Shown here: positions 60,426 through 64,000 of the stretch, piece by piece
Layout: the number at the start of each line of letters is the position of its first letter
Position numbering within the stretch: the stretch's first letter is position 1
NCBI GenBank assembly: GCA_964389525.1
Contig: CAYMEX010000014.1
Span: 1 to 64,000 of the forward strand
Direction: 5' to 3'
Source of the DNA: JAFLTL01 sp964389525
GTDB taxonomy: Bacteria > Bacteroidota > Bacteroidia > Bacteroidales > Muribaculaceae
DNA: 64,000 nt
Made by a program: the position numbers and the translations under genes
The notes under the pieces: model-generated
Databases searched by the model: none
The model's input: only the letters and a program-made list of their open reading frames with translations
What the model was told of the DNA's origin: nothing

Positions 60426-60510
60426 GAGGGCGCGTGTCGCGATGACATGCGCCCTCTCATCTATTTCATCGAGGAGCTACAATCGCTATGAAAGCTATTG
60501 CAGCTATTGA
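60426..60510. repeat. Right inverted repeat flanking susCD
   Basis: A GAGGGCGC/GCGCCCTC hairpin with inner GTGTC/GACAT pairing (60426-60456) is followed by ATCGCTATGAAAGCTATTGCAGCTATTGA-like sequence. As reverse complement it aligns with 54826-54894. Seen in sequence; no function is assigned. Confidence 0.75.
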
Positions 60511-60521
60511 AGTTAAAGTGG

Positions 60522-60971
60522 TCAGCGGCGGCGGGTGAAGAAGTCGCGCATGAGTTCGGCGCACTCTTCCTCCATGAGTCCGCTGCGTATTACGGCCTTG
60601 GGGTGAAACGGAGTTCTGTCGGGCCGTGCGATCGAAGTGTATCCGCGTTTTGGGTCTGACGCGCCATAGACAATATGGCCGATCTGACTCCAGCCTAAGG
60701 CTCCGGCACACATGCAGCATGGCTCGACAGTCACATAGAGGACCGCGTCGGGCAGATACTTGCCGCCAAGCGCCTGCGATGCCGCCGTCAGCGCTATCAT
60801 CTCGGCGTGGGCGGTCACGTCGTGCAGCTGTTCGGTCATGTTGTGTCCGCGGCCTATGATGCGGTTGCCGCTCACTACAACCGCTCCGATCGGTACTTCC
60901 CCTTCTTCGGCGGCGCGGCGCGCCTCGGCAAGCGCCTGCGTCATCCAGCGGCGGTCGTCGTCACTCCACAT
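60522..60971 (-). CDS. tadA: tRNA-specific adenosine deaminase (A34 to inosine)
   Basis: The 149-residue cytidine-deaminase-fold enzyme converts A34 to inosine in tRNA-Arg(ACG). Zinc ligands His55 (in AHAEM), Cys85 and Cys88 (PCCMC) and the proton-shuttle Glu57 are present, with GEVPIGAVVV and the family end DFFTRRR. The start at 60971 overlaps the HD gene's stop by 11 bases. An internal Met (residue 10) is less likely because family members extend as here. Confidence 0.94.
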   Translation of the reverse strand: MWSDDDRRWMTQALAEARRAAEEGEVPIGAVVVSGNRIIGRGHNMTEQLHDVTAHAEMIALTAASQALGGKYLPDAVLYVTVEPCCMCAGALGWSQIGHIVYGASDPKRGYTSIARPDRTPFHPKAVIRSGLMEEECAELMRDFFTRRR

Positions 60972-61509
60972 CTCCGAACAGTTTTTTCAGTTCGACGAAG
61001 CGCTTGAGCGCGGCCTCTCCGTGCCGGCTCATTTCCTGCTCGACCCGGCTCATGGGCTTGCGCTCCATGTTGCCTGACTTCGAGTAGAATTTATCGGCAT
61101 AGCAGATAAGTTTCTCAAGCATCGTGCGGGGCATCGTGTCGCGATTGGCCGGTATCGGCAACTTCTCGGCCGCGATCTCCTCTGGCGTCAGGCCGCTACC
61201 GGTGTGCGACTCGGCCACACGTGCCAGCTGCTCGTCGGCCCCCTCGACGCGCAACAGATCAGCTCCGGCCACGCCGTGCAGTATGTAGGGCATGTCGCCG
61301 TGACAGTGGATGCCGGGGGCATCGGTCAGGCAGATGCCTATGTCGTGGAGCATGGCCGCGTCGTCGACAAGCTGCGGGTCGAGCCCGAGGCTGCAACGCG
61401 AGTTTATCGAAAGTGCGAGATCGGCCACGCTGCGGCAATGGCGTAAATAGATATCCCGCAGGGGTGAGCCTGCGGGATAATATAAGTCGATTATTTCCTG
61501 TGTGCTCAC
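60961..61509 (-). CDS. HD-domain phosphohydrolase-like protein
   Basis: The 182-residue protein has the HD signature His24, His55-Asp56 (AAMLHDIGIC), then HGDMPYILHG and ESHTGSG with further His residues, and a conserved Asp in ICYADKFYSK. The layout equals small HDIG-type phosphohydrolases found across Bacteroidota. Substrate unknown (nucleotide or a cyclic dinucleotide are options). Overlaps ilvE by 4 bases at its start and tadA at its end, giving a three-gene run ilvE-HD-tadA. Confidence 0.85.
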   Translation of the reverse strand: MSTQEIIDLYYPAGSPLRDIYLRHCRSVADLALSINSRCSLGLDPQLVDDAAMLHDIGICLTDAPGIHCHGDMPYILHGVAGADLLRVEGADEQLARVAESHTGSGLTPEEIAAEKLPIPANRDTMPRTMLEKLICYADKFYSKSGNMERKPMSRVEQEMSRHGEAALKRFVELKKLFGDVE

Positions 61510-62534
61510 TCTACGATCGTGTTCCAGCCGTGAATGTCGTCGGCCTCGCCAAGCTGAATGGCGCGCAGACGATTATAGAGATCGGTGGTGATGCGTCCGG
61601 GCTGACGGTCTTTGGCCACGATATATTTCGTGCCGTTGTCGAGGTCGTGTATCTCGGCTACGGGCGAGGCTACGGCTGCGGTTCCGCATGCGGCTGCCTC
61701 GTCGATCTCGGCAAGCTCCTCGACCGGGATATGACGCTCCTCCACTTCGAGACCCATGTCGCGCGCAAGCTGCATGAGGCTCTTGTTGGTGATCGACGGA
61801 AGTATCGAGTCGGATGCCGGAGTGATGTATTTGTTTCCCTTAATGGCGAAGAAGTTGGCCGGACCACACTCATCGAGATACTTCTTCTCGCGCGGGTCGA
61901 GATAGAGCACGGCCGAATATCCGAGCGAGTGCGCCTTCTCTCCTGCCGAAAGACTCGCAGCGTAGTTGCCGCCGACTTTCCAGCGTCCGGTGCCTTTGGG
62001 AGCCACACGGTCAAACTCGCGCATGATGCATATGTCGGTCGGCTTGAATCCTTCCTTGAAATAGGGACCTACCGGAGTGACAAGGATCATAAAGAGATAC
62101 TCCTTGGCGGGTTTTACTCCGACCTGAGCCGACATGCCGATCTCGAGCGGACGGATATAAAGCGATGCTCCGCTGCCATATGGCGGCACGAAGCGCTCGT
62201 TGAGCTTCACAACCATCTTTGCCATCTTCTCGAAAAGCTCCTGTGGAACGGGAGCCATGAGCAGCCCCTCGGCCGACTCGCGTATGCGGCGCGCGTTCTC
62301 GTCGAGACGGAAGATGCGCACTTTGCCGTCTTTGCCGCGGAAGGCCTTAAGACCTTCAAAGATTTCCTGCCCGTAGTGGAGGCATGTAGCCGCCATGTGT
62401 ATGTCGATCGTCTCTGACTGCGACACTTCAATTTCGCCCCACTTGCCGTCGACATAGCGACAGCGCACATTGTAATCGGTGGGAATGTAGCCAAACGAGA
62501 GGTTTGCCCAGTCGATATCGTTGGATGTAGCCAT
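61506..62534 (-). CDS. ilvE: Branched-chain amino acid aminotransferase
   Basis: This PLP enzyme interconverts Leu, Ile, Val and their 2-oxo acids. The ATG at 62534 (MATSNDIDWANLSFGY, 342 residues) matches family starts; a start at 62672 adds 46 residues that span the promoter. Motifs: HYGQEIFEGLKAFRG, FRLDENARRI, YIRPLEIG, the PLP lysine in GRWKVGGNYAASL, YLDPREKKYLDECGPANFFAI and ACGTAAVASPV. Fold type IV class, complete length. Confidence 0.96.
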   Translation of the reverse strand: MATSNDIDWANLSFGYIPTDYNVRCRYVDGKWGEIEVSQSETIDIHMAATCLHYGQEIFEGLKAFRGKDGKVRIFRLDENARRIRESAEGLLMAPVPQELFEKMAKMVVKLNERFVPPYGSGASLYIRPLEIGMSAQVGVKPAKEYLFMILVTPVGPYFKEGFKPTDICIMREFDRVAPKGTGRWKVGGNYAASLSAGEKAHSLGYSAVLYLDPREKKYLDECGPANFFAIKGNKYITPASDSILPSITNKSLMQLARDMGLEVEERHIPVEELAEIDEAAACGTAAVASPVAEIHDLDNGTKYIVAKDRQPGRITTDLYNRLRAIQLGEADDIHGWNTIVE

Positions 62535-62596
62535 AGGTGTATTTATGTTTGCCACAGGAGTCTTGCGCTCCCGATGCTGTTTTACGAAAAGCGTTG

Positions 62597-62604
62597 CAAA
62601 TATA
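62597..62604 (-). promoter_or_regulatory. ilvE promoter -7 element
   Basis: TATATTTG on the minus strand matches TAnnTTTG exactly, 62 bases before the ATG at 62534. A TTTTC run lies near the -33 position. Confidence 0.45.
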
Positions 62605-62789
62605 ACGATATTTCTTGCGAAAAGGTCTACAACTCCAATATATTTATTGTATAATATGCGCTGGAGCGTCAAAATGTCAGATTAACGGCACACTACCGCC
62701 ACAGTCGTGCAATGCCGCCATCTCCCGCCGTATAAGTGGCCGATACTAAGAAATATCGTTAAATGAAACTGTGATTTAAGGTTTTTGCT

Positions 62790-62797
62790 TATTTTTG
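62790..62797 (+). promoter_or_regulatory. Promoter of the GH2 gene
   Basis: TATTTTTG matches TAnnTTTG exactly, 42 bases before the ATG at 62840. There is no TTTG at the ideal distance upstream. The rest of the 305-bp divergent gap (62535-62839) holds no gene that I can see. Confidence 0.5.
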
Positions 62798-62839
62798 TCT
62801 GAGAAACAATACCATCATTCATCTCCATAGATCTGAATC

Positions 62840-64000
62840 ATGCGAAAACATTTCATCGTCGCATCAATGCTTCTTGCCGTTGCTCTAAATGCTCCGGCTG
62901 CTGTGCCTGACCTGAAAGGTTTTGACTACGGAAAGGCCGACGCCCCGACGGGCGACGAGTGGCAGTCGCCCGAGAAGCTGGCATATAACAAACTTCAGCC
63001 GCGCGCATATTTTTTCTCGTTCGCCAACGTAGATAACGCACGTAAAGTGCTGCCCGAGAACAGCGAATACTATAAAAGCCTCAATGGCGAATGGAAGTTC
63101 AACTGGGTGAATACGCCGGAGAAGCGTCCCGCCGATTTCTACAAGACCGACTACGACGTGTCGGGGTGGGACAACATCGCAGTGCCCGGATGCTGGAACG
63201 TGCAGGGCATCGGCCCGGACGGCTCGCTGAAATACGGTGTGCCCATCTACGTCAACCAGCCGGTGATCTTCCAGCATAAGGTGGCTGTCGACGACTGGCG
63301 CGGCGGCGTGATGCGCACCCCGCCCGAGAACTGGACTACCTACAACGACCGCAACGAGGTCGGCTCCTACCGCCGCACGTTCACCGTGCCTGCCGACTGG
63401 GACGGACGCGAAATCTATATCAACTTCGACGGCGTGGACTCATTCTTCTACCTGTGGGTCAACGGCAAGTATGTCGGATTCTCCAAGAACTCACGCAACA
63501 CGGCCACTTTCGACATCACCGATCTTGTCGTGAAGGGCGAGAACACGGTGGCGGTGGAGGTGTACCGCAGCAGCGACGGATCGTTCCTCGAGGCTCAGGA
63601 CATGTTCCGCCTGCCCGGCATCATCCGCGACACATACCTCACCTCGACGCCCAAAGTCGCAATCTCCGACCTTGTAGTGCGCACCCTCTCAATCGACAAG
63701 AACGGCGAGGCAAAAATGAAGGTCGACGTAACAGTCGAGAACCTCACCAAGAAAGACGCTAAAGGCTACTCCGTTAGCTACAGCTTCTATCCCTGCGAGC
63801 TATACAGCGATGTGACCTCGGCCACTCCGGCCATCACCGAGTCGCTTCCCGATAAGGTGCTCTACATAGCCAAAGGTTCCACAACCGAGAACAACCTGAC
63901 ATTCGACTGGGCCGATCCGAAAAAATGGAGTGCCGAGGAGCCGTGGCGCTACGTAGTCGTGGCCGAGCTGAAAAACTCCAAAGGAAAGACCGTGGATATC
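62840..64000 (+). CDS. Secreted GH2 beta-galactosidase, 5' part only
   Basis: 387 codons are present and the frame is open at the right edge. A signal peptide (MRKHFIVASMLLAVALNAPAA) is followed by SLNGEWKFNWV and by the N-terminal sugar-binding jelly roll (about 45-245): VPGCWNVQGIG, NDRNEVGSYRRTFTVP, FDGVDSFFYLWVNGKYVGFSKNSRN and EVYRSSDGSFLEAQDMFRLPGI. These are LacZ-type marks, with the SFLEAQD-type stretch near the active-site loop. An Ig-like domain begins at about 250. The catalytic barrel lies beyond the window. Substrate specificity (lactose or host/plant galactosides) cannot be judged. Confidence 0.92.
   Translation, partial: MRKHFIVASMLLAVALNAPAAVPDLKGFDYGKADAPTGDEWQSPEKLAYNKLQPRAYFFSFANVDNARKVLPENSEYYKSLNGEWKFNWVNTPEKRPADFYKTDYDVSGWDNIAVPGCWNVQGIGPDGSLKYGVPIYVNQPVIFQHKVAVDDWRGGVMRTPPENWTTYNDRNEVGSYRRTFTVPADWDGREIYINFDGVDSFFYLWVNGKYVGFSKNSRNTATFDITDLVVKGENTVAVEVYRSSDGSFLEAQDMFRLPGIIRDTYLTSTPKVAISDLVVRTLSIDKNGEAKMKVDVTVENLTKKDAKGYSVSYSFYPCELYSDVTSATPAITESLPDKVLYIAKGSTTENNLTFDWADPKKWSAEEPWRYVVVAELKNSKGKTVDI

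Overview
This window reads as chromosome of a member of the Bacteroidales, most likely a gut Muribaculaceae-like organism. The sequence evidence is as follows. There is a SusC/SusD pair. Signal-peptidase-II lipoproteins of the Bacteroidota type are abundant. Strong Shine-Dalgarno sites are mostly absent, and there are several TAnnTTTG -7 elements. The tmRNA tag reads GENNYALAA. Glycoside hydrolases of families 92, 2 and a 99-like family are present. GC content is moderate to high (around 55% by eye), with AT-rich islands. No organism name is given in the data, so the genus is inferred.

Left end (1-2.3 kb): a two-gene AAA ATPase/RloB cassette resembling AbiL-type anti-phage systems lies directly downstream of the 3' end of ssrA (tmRNA), a classic integration site, and looks lower in GC than the rest. 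From 2.3 to 21.1 kb almost everything is on the minus strand. This stretch holds panB, a secG/TPR-like/lptE/sigma-54-activator operon behind initiator tRNA-fMet, nadE with a degenerate endonuclease-I-like protein and a lipoprotein, a pseudo-receiver, miaA with uncharacterised partners, dipeptidyl peptidase IV, and a large PEP-synthase-like protein with receiver domains translationally coupled to a coiled-coil protein.

Middle (21.2-40.9 kb): efp is followed by a minus-strand lptD-cvpA-sufBCDS operon. A divergent plus-strand run then carries murB, murA, topA, an RluA-type pseudouridine synthase, free-methionine-sulfoxide reductase, two tandem zinc-peptidase-like (BSP family) lipoproteins and a GH92 alpha-mannosidase. 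The stretch 40.9-44.9 kb is accessory. It has a mosaic of intergenic repeats built from short hairpins whose loops are mostly GNA triloops, a GH99-like/WbsX-like lipoprotein, and two related small secreted proteins.

Right part (44.9-64 kb): META-domain lipoprotein, recN, rlmB-like, purT, a MATE transporter, a FAD-dependent dehydrogenase and a split ChrA pair form a tightly packed plus-strand cluster converging on pfkA. An orphan susCD pair follows, flanked by two inverted copies of a roughly 70-85 bp hairpin repeat. Then come tadA, an HD-domain protein and ilvE on the minus strand, and the 5' part of a secreted GH2 beta-galactosidase that runs off the right edge.

The best leads for something undescribed are the GNA-triloop repeat mosaic (40.92-42.58 kb), the RloB/ATPase cassette at ssrA, the receiver/PEP-binding protein with its coiled-coil partner, the inverted repeats around susCD, and the catalytically degenerate EndoI-like protein.
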